Below are positions 35,077-43,258 of a DNA stretch of 64,000 bases, piece by piece. The number at the start of each line of letters is the position of its first letter. The stretch's first letter is position 1. A program made the position numbers and the translations under genes. This stretch comes from JALYLC01 sp963743275 (lineage in GTDB: Bacteria > Actinomycetota > Thermoleophilia > Gaiellales > JALYLC01), in NCBI GenBank assembly GCA_963743275.1, contig CAVUPB010000002.1, positions 124,001-188,000 on the forward strand, given 5' to 3'. The notes beneath the pieces are model-generated. The model had not been told where the DNA came from, did no database searches, and was given only the letters and a program-made list of their open reading frames with translations.

Positions 35077-36416
35077 GCGGCGAGGTGCACCTGCTCGGGA
35101 TCGGCGGGGCCGGCATGTCGGGCATCGCGCGCGTGCTGCGCGGCCGCGGCCGCGTCGTCTCGGGCTGCGACCGCTCGGCCGCGGCCGTCGAGGAGCTGCG
35201 CGCCGAGGGCATCGACGCCCGCCTGGGGCACGATCCGGCGCATCTGCGGCCCGGGATGGAGCTGGTCGTCTCGACGGCGCTCGACGCCTCGGAGCCCGAG
35301 CTCGTCGCGGCGCGCAGCCTGGGTCTGCGCGTGCGTCACCGCTCCGAGCTCCTGGCCGAGATCGTGGCGGCGGGCGAGGGCATCTGCGTCGCGGGCGCGC
35401 ACGGCAAGACGAGCACCACGGCGCTGATCGCCTACGTGCTGCAGGAGTGCGGCGAGGATCCGACGTTCCTGGTCGGCGGCGACGTGCCCCAGCTGGGCGC
35501 GAACGCCCGCGTCGGCACGGGTCCCTACGTGGTGGCGGAGGCCGACGAATCGGACGGCTCGCTCGCGCGGCTGCGGCCGCGGGCGGCCATCGTCCTCAAC
35601 GCCGAGCTCGATCACTCCGACCACTTCGCCTCGCTCGACGACCTCCACGCGCTCTTCCGCGCCTGGGTCGCCGAGCTGCCGCGCGAGGGCCTGCTCGTGC
35701 TGCACGAATCGCTCGACTACCCGTGCGACGCAGAGCGACGGCGCTACGGGGCCGGGCCGGGCGAGGGCTGGCGGGCGCTCGACGCGGCCGCCGACGGCGA
35801 GGGCACGAGCTTCGTGCTCGCGGCGCCGGGCCGCGACCCGCTGCCGCTGCGGCTGGGGGTGCCCGGCGCCCACAACGCGCTCAACGCGACTGCGGCGCTC
35901 GCGCTGCTCGACTGGGCCGGCATCCGCCCCGAGCGCGCGGCGGCTCCGCTGGCCGCGTTCCGCGGCGCGGCGCGGCGCTACGAGCGCAGGGGAGAGGTGG
36001 GCGGGATCCGCCTCGTCGACGACTACGCCCACCACCCGAGCGAGCTCGCCGCCACGCTCGCGGCCGCGCGCGGCGAGGCCGCGCCGGGCCGCCTGCTGGC
36101 CTGCTTCCAGCCGCACATGCCGTGGCGCACGCGCCAGTTCGCCGACGGCTTCGCCGAGGCGCTGCGGCTTGCGGACGCCGCCTGCGTGTGCGACGTCTAC
36201 GTCGCGCGCGGCGCCGCCGATCCGGCCGTCACGGGCGAGCTCGTCGTCGCGAGCGCCCGCCGGCAGGACCCCGCCTTTGCGGTCGCCTGGACGCCGTCCT
36301 ATGCCGATGCGGCCGACTGGATCGTCGAGACCGCGCGCCCCGGCGACCTCGTGCTCACGCTCGGAGCGGGTCCCGTCGACTCCGTGCTCGGCCTCGTCCG
36401 CGAGCGGCTGGAGTGA
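35073..36416 (+). CDS. murC: UDP-MurNAc:L-alanine ligase MurC
   Basis: This 447-residue protein starts VSGEVHLLGIGGAGMSGIARVL at GTG 35073. The ATP loop is CVAGAHGKTSTTALIAYVL. EADESDGSLARLRPRAA, LNAELDHSDHF, GAHNALNATAALAL and VDDYAHHPSELAATLAAAR follow, all MurC features; DDYAHHP is diagnostic. It adds L-Ala to UDP-MurNAc. In the given sequence it is fused in frame to murG by a single extra base, but its own start and the overlapping murG stop are intact. GTGA overlap with murB. Confidence 0.92.
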   Translation: MSGEVHLLGIGGAGMSGIARVLRGRGRVVSGCDRSAAAVEELRAEGIDARLGHDPAHLRPGMELVVSTALDASEPELVAARSLGLRVRHRSELLAEIVAAGEGICVAGAHGKTSTTALIAYVLQECGEDPTFLVGGDVPQLGANARVGTGPYVVAEADESDGSLARLRPRAAIVLNAELDHSDHFASLDDLHALFRAWVAELPREGLLVLHESLDYPCDAERRRYGAGPGEGWRALDAAADGEGTSFVLAAPGRDPLPLRLGVPGAHNALNATAALALLDWAGIRPERAAAPLAAFRGAARRYERRGEVGGIRLVDDYAHHPSELAATLAAARGEAAPGRLLACFQPHMPWRTRQFADGFAEALRLADAACVCDVYVARGAADPAVTGELVVASARRQDPAFAVAWTPSYADAADWIVETARPGDLVLTLGAGPVDSVLGLVRERLE

Positions 36417-37300
36417 GCGCGCCCCCGCCCGGCGTGGAGGCCGAAGCGTCGCTCGCGCGCCTGACGACGATCGGCACGGGCGGTGCCGCGCGCTTCCTCG
36501 CGCGCCCGACCTCCGCCCCGGAGCTCGCCGCCGTGCTGGCGTGGGCCGCGGACGAGGGCCTCGAGCTCGCCGTGATCGGCCTCGGCTCGAACCTGCTGGT
36601 CGCCGACGAGGGCTACGACGGCGTCGCGCTGCACCTCGAGGGAGCGCTGGCCGCGATCGAGATCGAGGGCGAGAGCGTGCGCTGCGGGGGCGGAGCGTCG
36701 CTCGCGGCGGTCGTGCGGCGCGCGACCGAGGCGGCGCTCGCCGGCATCGAGTTCGGCTGCGCCATCCCCGGGACGGTCGGTGGGGCGGTGCGCATGAACG
36801 CCGGCGCGTACGGGAGCGAGATCCGCGACGTCCTGGCGTCGGCCGAGGTGGTCTCCGCCGCGGGCGCGCGCAGCGGCGGCCCGGCCGACCTCGACCTGAG
36901 CTACCGCCACTCGAACGTGCGCGGATCGGAGGTCGTCGCGCACGCCGTGCTCCGGCTCGAGCGTGGCGACCGCGACGAGATCCGCGCGCGCGTGCGCGAG
37001 CTGCAGCGCCGGCGCAGCGAGAGCCAGCCGCGCAAGGCGCGCACGTTCGGGTCGGTCTTCAAGAACCCGGACGAGGGCCCGGGCGCCGGCGCGCTGATCG
37101 AGGCCTGCGGCCTCAAGGGCCATGTCAGCGGCGGCGCGCGCATCTCGGAGGTGCACGCGAACTTCATCGAGAACACCGGCGCTGCACGTTCCGCCGACGT
37201 CGCAGCGCTCGTCGTGCTCGCGCGGCGCGCCGTGCACGAGCGCTTCGGCGTCGAGCTGGAGCACGAGGTCGAGTTGCTCGGGCCGGTCCGGCTGGCCTGA
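36413..37300 (+). CDS. murB: UDP-N-acetylenolpyruvoylglucosamine reductase MurB
   Basis: This 295-residue FAD enzyme reduces UDP-GlcNAc-enolpyruvate to UDP-MurNAc with NADPH. Motifs: TTIGTGGAARFL, VIGLGSNLLVADEGYDGV, GIEFGCAIPGTVGGAVRMNA, LSYRHSNVRGSE, RTFGSVFKNP, ISEVHANFIENTG. The compact length and lack of the C-terminal insertion place it in the shorter type II MurB group (Gram-positive type), which the family literature distinguishes from the E. coli type. GTGA overlap with murC; a gap of about 60 bases to ftsQ. Confidence 0.95.
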   Translation: MSAPPPGVEAEASLARLTTIGTGGAARFLARPTSAPELAAVLAWAADEGLELAVIGLGSNLLVADEGYDGVALHLEGALAAIEIEGESVRCGGGASLAAVVRRATEAALAGIEFGCAIPGTVGGAVRMNAGAYGSEIRDVLASAEVVSAAGARSGGPADLDLSYRHSNVRGSEVVAHAVLRLERGDRDEIRARVRELQRRRSESQPRKARTFGSVFKNPDEGPGAGALIEACGLKGHVSGGARISEVHANFIENTGAARSADVAALVVLARRAVHERFGVELEHEVELLGPVRLA

Positions 37301-37362
37301 CCCACCCCGAGCCCACCCAAACGGATGGCAGGAGGCGCGCGGGGCGCGCCGAAACGGGGCGC

Positions 37363-38202
37363 GTGCAGCCATCCAAGCTGATGCGCCGCCGTGCCGCCGC
37401 CGTGGTCGTGGCCGCCGTGGCGTGCGCGCTCGCCGCCGGCCTCGTCGAGGTCGGCTACCTGTGGCTCAAGAGCTCCGGCGTGTTCGTCCTGCGCAGCGTG
37501 GCCGTGCGCGGCGGCAGCGAGAGCGATCGCGTCGCGGTGCGCGACGCCGTCGCGCGTACGGCCGCCGGCCGGTCGCTGCTCTCGCTCTCGCCCGCGCAGG
37601 TCGCGGTTGCGATCGAGTCGGTGCCCACGATCCACCTCGCCACCGTCGACCGCGACTTCCCGCACACGCTGCGCATCCACATCGTTCCCGAGCGCCCCGT
37701 CGCCCTGGCCGTGGCCAAGGGCCGCTACCGCAGCCTCGTGGCGGCGAGCGGCCGCGTGCTGCGCGTGTTCGAGCCCGGCGAGGCGCTGCCCAGGCTCCCC
37801 CGCATCTGGCCGCAGAGCGAGCGCCCGGTCGCCGGCGGCGCGCTGCGCGAAGCCGATACCCGGGCCGCTCTGGAAGCGCTCGCAGCGCGGCCGCGCGACT
37901 TCCGGGCCGTCGTCGCGAACGTCAAGGTCGAGCCCGAGCGCGGGATCGTGATGCGCCTGCGTGGCGGCCTCGACATCGTCCTCGGCCCGCCGCTGGCGCT
38001 CGACCGCAAGCTGCGCACGGCCGCGTGGGTGTTGCGCCGCTACCCGACGCGCCGGGATCGCGAGGGTCTGATCTACGCCGATGTGTCGGCGCCGTACCGG
38101 CCTGCCGTCATGCCGCGCGGGGGCTACGCGGACACCGCGGGGCTCGGTGCACGGCCCAAGAAGGGCGACACCGGCGCGAAAACCGCTAAGAATGGCGCCT
38201 GA
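37363..38202 (+). CDS. ftsQ: FtsQ-like divisome protein
   Basis: This protein of about 279 residues has a basic N-terminus, one transmembrane helix (AAAVVVAAVACALAAGL) and a POTRA-type segment (GVFVLRSVAVRGGSESDRV, with later IHLATVDRDFPHTLRIHIVP). An FtsQ beta-domain follows, with RPVALAVAKGRYRSLVAASG. FtsQ links FtsL/FtsB to the divisome. The start is uncertain: GTG 37363 has a weak purine run upstream, and ATG 37381 is six codons later in frame. The C-terminus is lysine-rich. There is no ftsA between it and ftsZ. Confidence 0.85.
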   Translation: MQPSKLMRRRAAAVVVAAVACALAAGLVEVGYLWLKSSGVFVLRSVAVRGGSESDRVAVRDAVARTAAGRSLLSLSPAQVAVAIESVPTIHLATVDRDFPHTLRIHIVPERPVALAVAKGRYRSLVAASGRVLRVFEPGEALPRLPRIWPQSERPVAGGALREADTRAALEALAARPRDFRAVVANVKVEPERGIVMRLRGGLDIVLGPPLALDRKLRTAAWVLRRYPTRRDREGLIYADVSAPYRPAVMPRGGYADTAGLGARPKKGDTGAKTAKNGA

Positions 38203-38258
38203 CGTGCACGAACCTGCCAATAAGTCGTTCCTGTATCGTGAGATTCGGACTCGTCGCC

Positions 38259-38286
38259 CTCAACGCGGCGCCGCGTTTGAGTTTTT
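38259..38286 (+). terminator. Hairpin plus T-run just upstream of ftsZ (terminator or attenuator)
   Basis: CTCAACGCGGC (38259-38269) pairs with GCCGCGTTTGAG (38270-38281) with one bulged base and almost no loop, and TTTTT follows at 38282-38286. This is the clearest intrinsic-terminator shape in the window. It ends 18 bases before the ftsZ start, so it could separate ftsZ from ftsQ or act as an attenuator in the ftsZ leader. Confidence 0.55.
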
Positions 38287-38304
38287 CCGAGAGAGGGTGA
38301 ATCG

Positions 38305-39372
38305 GTGTCGATGAAGGAGACCGGCGGGTCGTATCTCGCGGTCATCAAGGTTGTCGGAGTCGGCGGTGGCGGCACGAACGCCGTCAACCGCATGGTCGAC
38401 AGCGGTCTGCGCGGCGTCGAGTTCATCGCCGTCAACACCGACGCCCAGGCGCTCCTGATGACCGATGCCGACGTCAAGATCGCCGTCGGCCAGAAGGTCA
38501 CGCGCGGCCTCGGCGCCGGCGCGAACCCCGAAGTCGGCCGCGAGGCCGCGATCGAGAGCCGCGATCAGCTCAAGGAGGCGCTCAAGGGCGCCGACATGGT
38601 GTTCGTCACCGCGGGCGAGGGCGGCGGCACCGGCACCGGCGCCGCACCCGTGATCGCCGAGCTCGCGCGCGAGCTCGGCGCGCTCACCGTGGGCGTCGTC
38701 ACGCGGCCGTTCGGCTTCGAGGGCAAGAAGCGCGCCGAGCAGGCCGAGCAGGGCATCGAGGAGCTGTCGGCCAAGGTCGACACGCTGCTCGTGATCCCGA
38801 ACGACCGGCTGCTGCAGGTCGTCAGCCCGTCGACGCCGATCATGGAGGCGTTCCGCGTCGCCGACGACGTGCTGCGCCAGGGCGTCCAGGGCATCACCGA
38901 CCTGATCACGGTGCCCGGCCTGATCAACCTCGACTTCGCCGACGTGCGCACGGTCATGCGCAACACCGGCACGGCGCTCATGGGCATCGGCGCCGCAGCG
39001 GGCGAGAACCGCGCCGCCGAGGCCGCCCGCGCGGCCATCTCCTCGCCGCTGCTCGAGTCGAGCGTCGAGGGCGCGAAGGGCCTGCTGCTCAACATCACGG
39101 GCCCGAACGACCTCGGCCTGTTCGAGGTCGACGAGGCCGCGAAGATCGTGCAGGGCGCGGCCGACCAGAACGCCAACATCATCTTCGGCGCGGTCGTCGA
39201 CGACGCGATGGGCGAGCACGTGCGCGTCACCGTCATCGCGACCGGGTTCGAGCGCGGGCATCCGCTGCTGACGGCGCGCGAGCGCCCGTCCGAGAGCGGA
39301 CCGGGCGGATCGCAGATGTTCGACGTGCCGTCGGACATCCTCGACGTGCCGTCGTTCCTGCGCGAGGACTAG
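38305..39372 (+). CDS. ftsZ: Cell division GTPase FtsZ
   Basis: This 355-residue tubulin homologue polymerises into the Z-ring. Motifs: VVGVGGGGTNAVNRMV, the tubulin signature AGEGGGTGTGAAPVIAEL, LVIPNDRLLQVV, PGLINLDFADVRTVM and the synergy loop region. The short linker ends in the conserved C-terminal peptide DVPSFLRED, which binds partner proteins. GTG 38305 was chosen over ATG 38311 because GAGAGGG lies at the right distance. Its stop overlaps that of the converging enoyl-CoA hydratase gene. Confidence 0.97.
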   Translation: MSMKETGGSYLAVIKVVGVGGGGTNAVNRMVDSGLRGVEFIAVNTDAQALLMTDADVKIAVGQKVTRGLGAGANPEVGREAAIESRDQLKEALKGADMVFVTAGEGGGTGTGAAPVIAELARELGALTVGVVTRPFGFEGKKRAEQAEQGIEELSAKVDTLLVIPNDRLLQVVSPSTPIMEAFRVADDVLRQGVQGITDLITVPGLINLDFADVRTVMRNTGTALMGIGAAAGENRAAEAARAAISSPLLESSVEGAKGLLLNITGPNDLGLFEVDEAAKIVQGAADQNANIIFGAVVDDAMGEHVRVTVIATGFERGHPLLTARERPSESGPGGSQMFDVPSDILDVPSFLRED

Positions 39373-40157
39373 ATACGGCCGCGCCAGCGCGGCTCGCGCT
39401 TGCTCAGAAACGCGTCGATCCCCTCGCGGGCGTCGGGGGCCACGGCGTTCGCGGCCATGACCTCGCTCGTGTGCTCGTACGCCTCGGGCAGCGCGCGGTC
39501 GAGCTGCTCGTAGAACGCGATCTTGCCGACGGCGATCGTGTGCGAGCTGGCGCTCGTGATGTGCGCGGCGAGCTCGAGCACCTCCTGCGCGAGCCGCTCG
39601 CGCGGCACGACGCGGTTGACGAGGCCCCAGTCGGCGGCCGTCGGCGCGTCGATCAGCTCGCCCGTGAGCAGCATCTCGAGCGCGCGCTTGCGCCCGACGG
39701 CGCGTGAGACCTCGACCATCGGCGTCGAGCAGAAGAGCCCGATGCGCACGCCCGGCGTGGCGAAGCGCGCATCGTCGCTCGCGACTGCGAGGTCGCAGGC
39801 GGCCACGAGCTGGCAGCCGGCCGCGGTCGCGATGCCGTGCACCTGCGCGATCACCGGCTGCGGGAGGCGGTGGATCGCCATCATCAGATCGCTGCACGTG
39901 TCGAAGAGCTCGCGCGCGGCCGGCAGCGAGCAGCCGGTCATCTCGGAGAGGTCGTGCCCGGCGCAGAACGCCGGCCCCTCGCCGCGCACCACGACGGCGT
40001 GCACCGCAGTATCGGAGGCGGTCTCGGCGAGCGCCGCGATGAGCTCGCGCAGCAGCGCCAGCGAGAGCGCGTTGCGCCGCTCGGGACGGTTGAGCACGAG
40101 CGTGCGCACGCCGGCGGCGTCTTCGATGCGGAGCGGGGCGGCGGAAACGGTGGCCAT
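39369..40157 (-). CDS. Enoyl-CoA hydratase/isomerase family protein
   Basis: This 262-residue crotonase-fold protein has LNRPERRNALSLALLREL, the oxyanion segment GPAFCAGHDLSEM, HGIATAAGCQLVAACDLAV (second oxyanion glycine) and ATPGVRIGLFCSTP. The first catalytic Glu position of classic hydratases is not clearly present, so isomerase or another crotonase activity is possible. AGHDLSEM and the CSTPMVEVSRAVGRK segment resemble the group often annotated as ECHDC3-like. ATG 40157-40155 is preferred over TTG 40178. Not related to the neighbouring dcw genes. Confidence 0.87.
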   Translation of the reverse strand: MATVSAAPLRIEDAAGVRTLVLNRPERRNALSLALLRELIAALAETASDTAVHAVVVRGEGPAFCAGHDLSEMTGCSLPAARELFDTCSDLMMAIHRLPQPVIAQVHGIATAAGCQLVAACDLAVASDDARFATPGVRIGLFCSTPMVEVSRAVGRKRALEMLLTGELIDAPTAADWGLVNRVVPRERLAQEVLELAAHITSASSHTIAVGKIAFYEQLDRALPEAYEHTSEVMAANAVAPDAREGIDAFLSKREPRWRGRI

Positions 40158-40174
40158 GTCCCGAGAATACCGCC

Positions 40175-40885
40175 TCAATGGGGCGTAGGATCGAAGCGGT
40201 AGCCGACCCCGTATTGCGTCTGGATGTAGGAGTGCGTGGAGCGCCGGTCGAGCTTCTCGCGCAGCTTGCGGACGCAGACGTCGACCGAGCGGTCGCGGGC
40301 GCGGTAGGGGACGTTCCAGACCCGTTGCTGCAGCTCGTCGCGGTCGAGCACGCGGCCCGGCTGGCGCGCCAGCGTGAACAGCAGCCGGAACTCGGTCGGC
40401 GTCAGCTCGGCGTCGACGCGCTCGCCCGCCTCGCCGAGCAGGAATGCCCGGCGCCCAGCGGGATCGATGATGAGACCGGGCGCGTCGATCGGCTCGAGCG
40501 ACTCGCCACCCTCGGGCGCGGTGCGCGTGCGGCGCAGCAGCGCCTGCGTGCGCGCCACGAGCTCGCGCATCCCGAACGGCTTCGCGAGGTAGTCGTCGGC
40601 CCCGATCTCGAGCGCGTGCACCTTGTCGTGCTCGGATCCGCGCGCCGAGACGATCAGGATGGGCGTCGCGATGCCCTCGCGCCGCGCCTCCTGGGTCAAT
40701 GCCCAGCCGTCGAGGCCGGGCAGCATGAGATCGACGATCGCGACGTCATGCTGCTCGTAGCGCAGCTTGCGCAGCCCCTTGTCTCCGTCCTCGGCGAGCA
40801 CGACGTCGAGCCCGGCGTGTCGCAGGTGCGCCGCAATTGCACGGGCGATCACGCCATCGTCCTCGACCACGAGCACGCTCGGCAC
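40175..40885 (-). CDS. OmpR-family response regulator (orphan)
   Basis: This 236-residue protein has a receiver domain (VVEDDG; D52 in IVDLMLPGLDGW; K in YLAKPFGM) and a winged helix (LTPTEFRLLFTLARQPG, RDRSVDVCVRKLREKL, IQTQYGVGYRF). No histidine kinase gene is adjacent, so it is an orphan or its partner lies elsewhere. Start GTG 40885-40883. Its stop lies 18 bases upstream of the start of the enoyl-CoA hydratase gene on the same strand, so the two may be co-transcribed. Confidence 0.92.
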   Translation of the reverse strand: MPSVLVVEDDGVIARAIAAHLRHAGLDVVLAEDGDKGLRKLRYEQHDVAIVDLMLPGLDGWALTQEARREGIATPILIVSARGSEHDKVHALEIGADDYLAKPFGMRELVARTQALLRRTRTAPEGGESLEPIDAPGLIIDPAGRRAFLLGEAGERVDAELTPTEFRLLFTLARQPGRVLDRDELQQRVWNVPYRARDRSVDVCVRKLREKLDRRSTHSYIQTQYGVGYRFDPTPH

Positions 40886-40987
40886 ACCCGAAGCGTGCCA
40901 TGCCCACCGGTCGAAGCGATGGACGAACGGGCGCGGTCATCTACACTGGCGCGGGCCGGGGCTGCGCGAAGCGCGCCCGCGGCGCGT

Positions 40988-41062
40988 GGTGAGAGTAGCT
41001 CAGTCGGTTAGAGCCCCCGGTTGTGGTCCGGGAGGTCGCGGGTTCGAATCCCGTCTCTCACC
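40988..41062 (+). tRNA. tRNA-His (anticodon GTG)
   Basis: A full cloverleaf is visible. The acceptor GTGAGAG (40989-40995) pairs with CTCTCAC (41055-41061). The extra 5' G at 40988 faces discriminator C 41062, the G-1:C73 hallmark of tRNA-His. The D-arm is AGCTCAGTCGGTTAGAGC, the anticodon stem CCCGG/CCGGG holds loop TTGTGGT with anticodon GTG, and the T-loop is TTCGAAT. CCA is not encoded. The 3' half is the target of an apparent integration event (see repeats). Confidence 0.95.
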
Positions 41063-41064
41063 CT
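41018..41064 (+). repeat. 47-bp direct repeat, copy 1 (3' half of tRNA-His; att-like)
   Basis: From the anticodon stem of tRNA-His to two bases past its 3' end, this segment is identical over 47 bases to 42476-42522. Duplication of a tRNA 3' half is the usual footprint of a tyrosine-recombinase element that inserts at a tRNA gene and restores it. This is the copy belonging to the intact tRNA. Confidence 0.85.
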
Positions 41065-41251
41065 CACGAAAGACCTGCATAGGGCGGTTTCGTCAGGCGC
41101 GGCGAGTCCGCGCGACGCCCGTTCTTGACAGCGGTGGTAACGAATGGCCGGCTGAAGTTCCCGTCTCGAGCGTCCAGGGCGTCCGTCTTGCACCGCGTGA
41201 CGGCCTGCGCATCCCCCCGCAACATCCCCCGTCTCCAAAACGGACCCGCCG

Positions 41252-42223
41252 ATGCCCTCGTTCCGCCTGCGCGTATCGATCTTGCTCGCCACCATCCTCG
41301 CGGCCGCCATGCTCGCCGAGGCGGGGGCCGGCAGTCCGACGGTGCCTACGTGCACCGCGCCTGCGGGCGGCTGGAAGGCGACAAGCGGCGCTCAGGTGAC
41401 GCCCGCGAGGGAGTCGCGACTGGTCGTGCTGGTGGATCGCTACCGGCGCCAGAACGGCTTGCACGCGGCCAAGCTCGGCAAGCGCGGGCACGGCACGGTG
41501 CTGGTAGCGCCGAGCCGGTGCAGTCCTACGAGCACGATGCGCGCGTGGCGCGCGTCACCGCGCGTACGGCGCGTGCTCCTGTCTCGAGGCCTCGTCGTAC
41601 GCTTCGTGCGCCCAGCTGCGCCGCCGGTCAAGCGCCCGCCTCCGCCTCCGCCGCCTCCCGTAGGCCCGCCGCCGACGGTCGTTGGCGTGCCCTACACCTG
41701 CACGGGCCCGGTCGACAACGTGCGCGTGGTCGGCACCGGGACGGCGGACACCGCGCTCGTGAACCTCGCGGCGGGCTGCACCGGCACGATCAGCCTTGAC
41801 GTGACGGTCACGGCACCAGGCGGCGGCGACGGCGTGAAGGTGCAGGACGGCGCGCACGATCTGGTCGTCGGCCCGAGCAGCGTGACCTGCGAGCCGGGCC
41901 TGTCGAGCAAGATGCACCAGGACGGCGTGCAGGTGCAGGGCGGCTCGAACGTGACCTTCAAGGGACTGGTCGTGTCGTGCCCGAATTCGCCGGGCGCAGC
42001 GGCGTTCTACATCGACGGCAAGGACTTCCCGGGCATCTCGAACGTGACGTGCGACGGGTGCGACCTCACGCACATGGTCATGGGCGCGCTGTTCACCGCG
42101 CCCGCCCCGGGGTCGGGCGTGCGCAACTCGCGCATCCACCAGGGCACGACGACGAACGCCTACTACGAGATCGCAGGGTCGGGCGCGATCAACGAGAACA
42201 ACACGCTGGTGCCGAGGGCCTGA
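41252..42223 (+). CDS. Secreted protein with Pro-rich linker and beta-helix-like C-terminal domain
   Basis: This 323-residue protein has a signal peptide (RLRVSILLATILAAAMLAEA). A short region, RLVVLVDRYRRQNGLHAAKL, looks like the first helix of a CAP/SCP domain but is not followed by the rest of one. An oligoproline linker (VKRPPPPPPPPVGPPP) leads to a C-terminal half of asparagine/glycine/valine repeats (GSNVTFKGLVVSCPNS, GISNVTCDGCDLTHMVMG) typical of a right-handed parallel beta-helix. Paired cysteines suggest extracellular disulfides. It is the only gene between the two exact att-like copies, so it may be cargo of a small element. Function unknown. Confidence 0.65.
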   Translation: MPSFRLRVSILLATILAAAMLAEAGAGSPTVPTCTAPAGGWKATSGAQVTPARESRLVVLVDRYRRQNGLHAAKLGKRGHGTVLVAPSRCSPTSTMRAWRASPRVRRVLLSRGLVVRFVRPAAPPVKRPPPPPPPPVGPPPTVVGVPYTCTGPVDNVRVVGTGTADTALVNLAAGCTGTISLDVTVTAPGGGDGVKVQDGAHDLVVGPSSVTCEPGLSSKMHQDGVQVQGGSNVTFKGLVVSCPNSPGAAAFYIDGKDFPGISNVTCDGCDLTHMVMGALFTAPAPGSGVRNSRIHQGTTTNAYYEIAGSGAINENNTLVPRA

Positions 42224-42702
42224 TGCTCGGGGTGGTCTTCGAATTGCCGCACACCCAACCGGAATGGACGTTCCGTGCTCCAGTTCTCCCGCGCGCAGCG
42301 AGCACCTGACGGTCGCTCGAGACGTGCTGGCGCTATCCGACCATCAACGAGTGCTCGTCACGACCGTAGTAACGGATTCGTAACGAATGCCCGGTCCAAC
42401 AAGTCCATGCGGTCTCTGCGGGCGGCCACGAAGGGCGCATGCGTCCGTTGGGAAGCACGGGCTCGCGCCTGAATGCGGTTGTGGTCCGGGAGGTCGCGGG
42501 TTCGAATCCCGTCTCTCACCCTTGTAAGCGCGATCTCGCAGGGTCCCGTGGTGGTAATCGGTGCCACGAACTCGCGCGGCCCGCCGACACGTAGTGGTCG
42601 CCTCGGGTCGATCACGACGTTGCAGGAGCGCATCCGACAGGCGAGTGCCGAGATCGACGCACGCTGACTTCGCGCGTGGTTTACTCGCCGGGGAGGTACG
42701 AC
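42224..42702. other. Intergenic stretch holding att-like copy 2; no gene supported
   Basis: About 480 bases without a convincing gene. It contains the second 47-bp tRNA-derived repeat (42476-42522). The only short open frames run through that repeat or have unbiased third positions. Its base composition is noticeably less GC-rich than the neighbours around 42340-42410 (ACGACCGTAGTAACGGATTC). The ribosome binding site of the next gene (GGGGAGG, 42690-42696) ends it. Confidence 0.5.
42476..42522 (+). repeat. 47-bp direct repeat, copy 2 (displaced tRNA-His 3' half; att-like)
   Basis: Exact 47-base copy of 41018-41064, without the 5' half of a tRNA in front, hence not a functional tRNA. The interval between the copies is 1.4 kb and carries one secreted-protein gene but no integrase. 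This fits an att site left by an element that has lost, or never carried, its own recombinase. Confidence 0.85.
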
Positions 42703-43203
42703 GTGCAGGAGCAGCTCGGACGACTGATGGTGAGGTCTGCGATCGGTGTGTGGGACGCGCCCGTCGGTGCGCGACAACTCGAGCGTGAGACGATCGCCCT
42801 GCTCGAGCAGGTCCCCCTCTTCGCAGGGCTGTCGCGACGCCATCTCGGCAGGGTCGCGAGCGTCGCAGCGCCGAAGCACTATCTCGCCGGCGAAGCGGTC
42901 GTGCGCGTCGGTGCGGCGGGCGATGCGTTCTTCATCATCCTCGACGGTGATGCGCGCGTCGAGATCCCCGGCAGTCCCGTCACCCTCGAACCAGGCGACT
43001 TCTTCGGCGAGATGGCTCTCGTCGACGGAGCGCCCCGCGCCGCGACCGTCACCGCCGTCACAGACCTCGTGGTGCTCACGATCCCCCGGCAGAAGTTCCT
43101 CGCGTTGCTCGTCGCCGAGCCGAAGGTCACGATCGCGATCATGACCACGCTCGCCCAGCGCCTGCGCGCTGCACAGGCGCAGGAACCCGCGGTCGACGGC
43201 TAG
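42703..43203 (+). CDS. Cyclic-nucleotide-binding-domain protein
   Basis: This 166-residue protein has a short N-terminal helix and one cNMP-binding domain: LEQVPLFAGLSRRHLGRVAS, GEAVVRVGAAGDAFFIILDG, then the phosphate-binding cassette GDFFGEMALVDGAPRAATV with conserved Gly-Glu and Arg. There is no DNA-binding or catalytic domain after it, so it is a stand-alone sensor module rather than a Crp regulator. GTG 42703 is decided by GGGGAGG six bases upstream, over the longer frame from GTG 42676. It precedes the DUF4157 gene by 55 bases on the same strand and may be transcribed with it. Confidence 0.85.
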   Translation: MQEQLGRLMVRSAIGVWDAPVGARQLERETIALLEQVPLFAGLSRRHLGRVASVAAPKHYLAGEAVVRVGAAGDAFFIILDGDARVEIPGSPVTLEPGDFFGEMALVDGAPRAATVTAVTDLVVLTIPRQKFLALLVAEPKVTIAIMTTLAQRLRAAQAQEPAVDG

Positions 43204-43258
43204 CGCGGACCCGCTCTCACCGGACGGCGCCGTTCGATCGGCCGGTCCCCGGGAAGCG

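Noticed and set aside
42476..42522. Second tRNA-His gene
   Set aside because: Only the 3' half is present; there is no D-arm or 5' acceptor strand in front, so it cannot fold as a tRNA.
42473..42667. Short plus-strand open frame beginning in the tRNA-derived repeat
   Set aside because: Its first residues (WSGRSRVRIPS) are the well-known false translation of a tRNA 3' half, and the rest has no coding bias.
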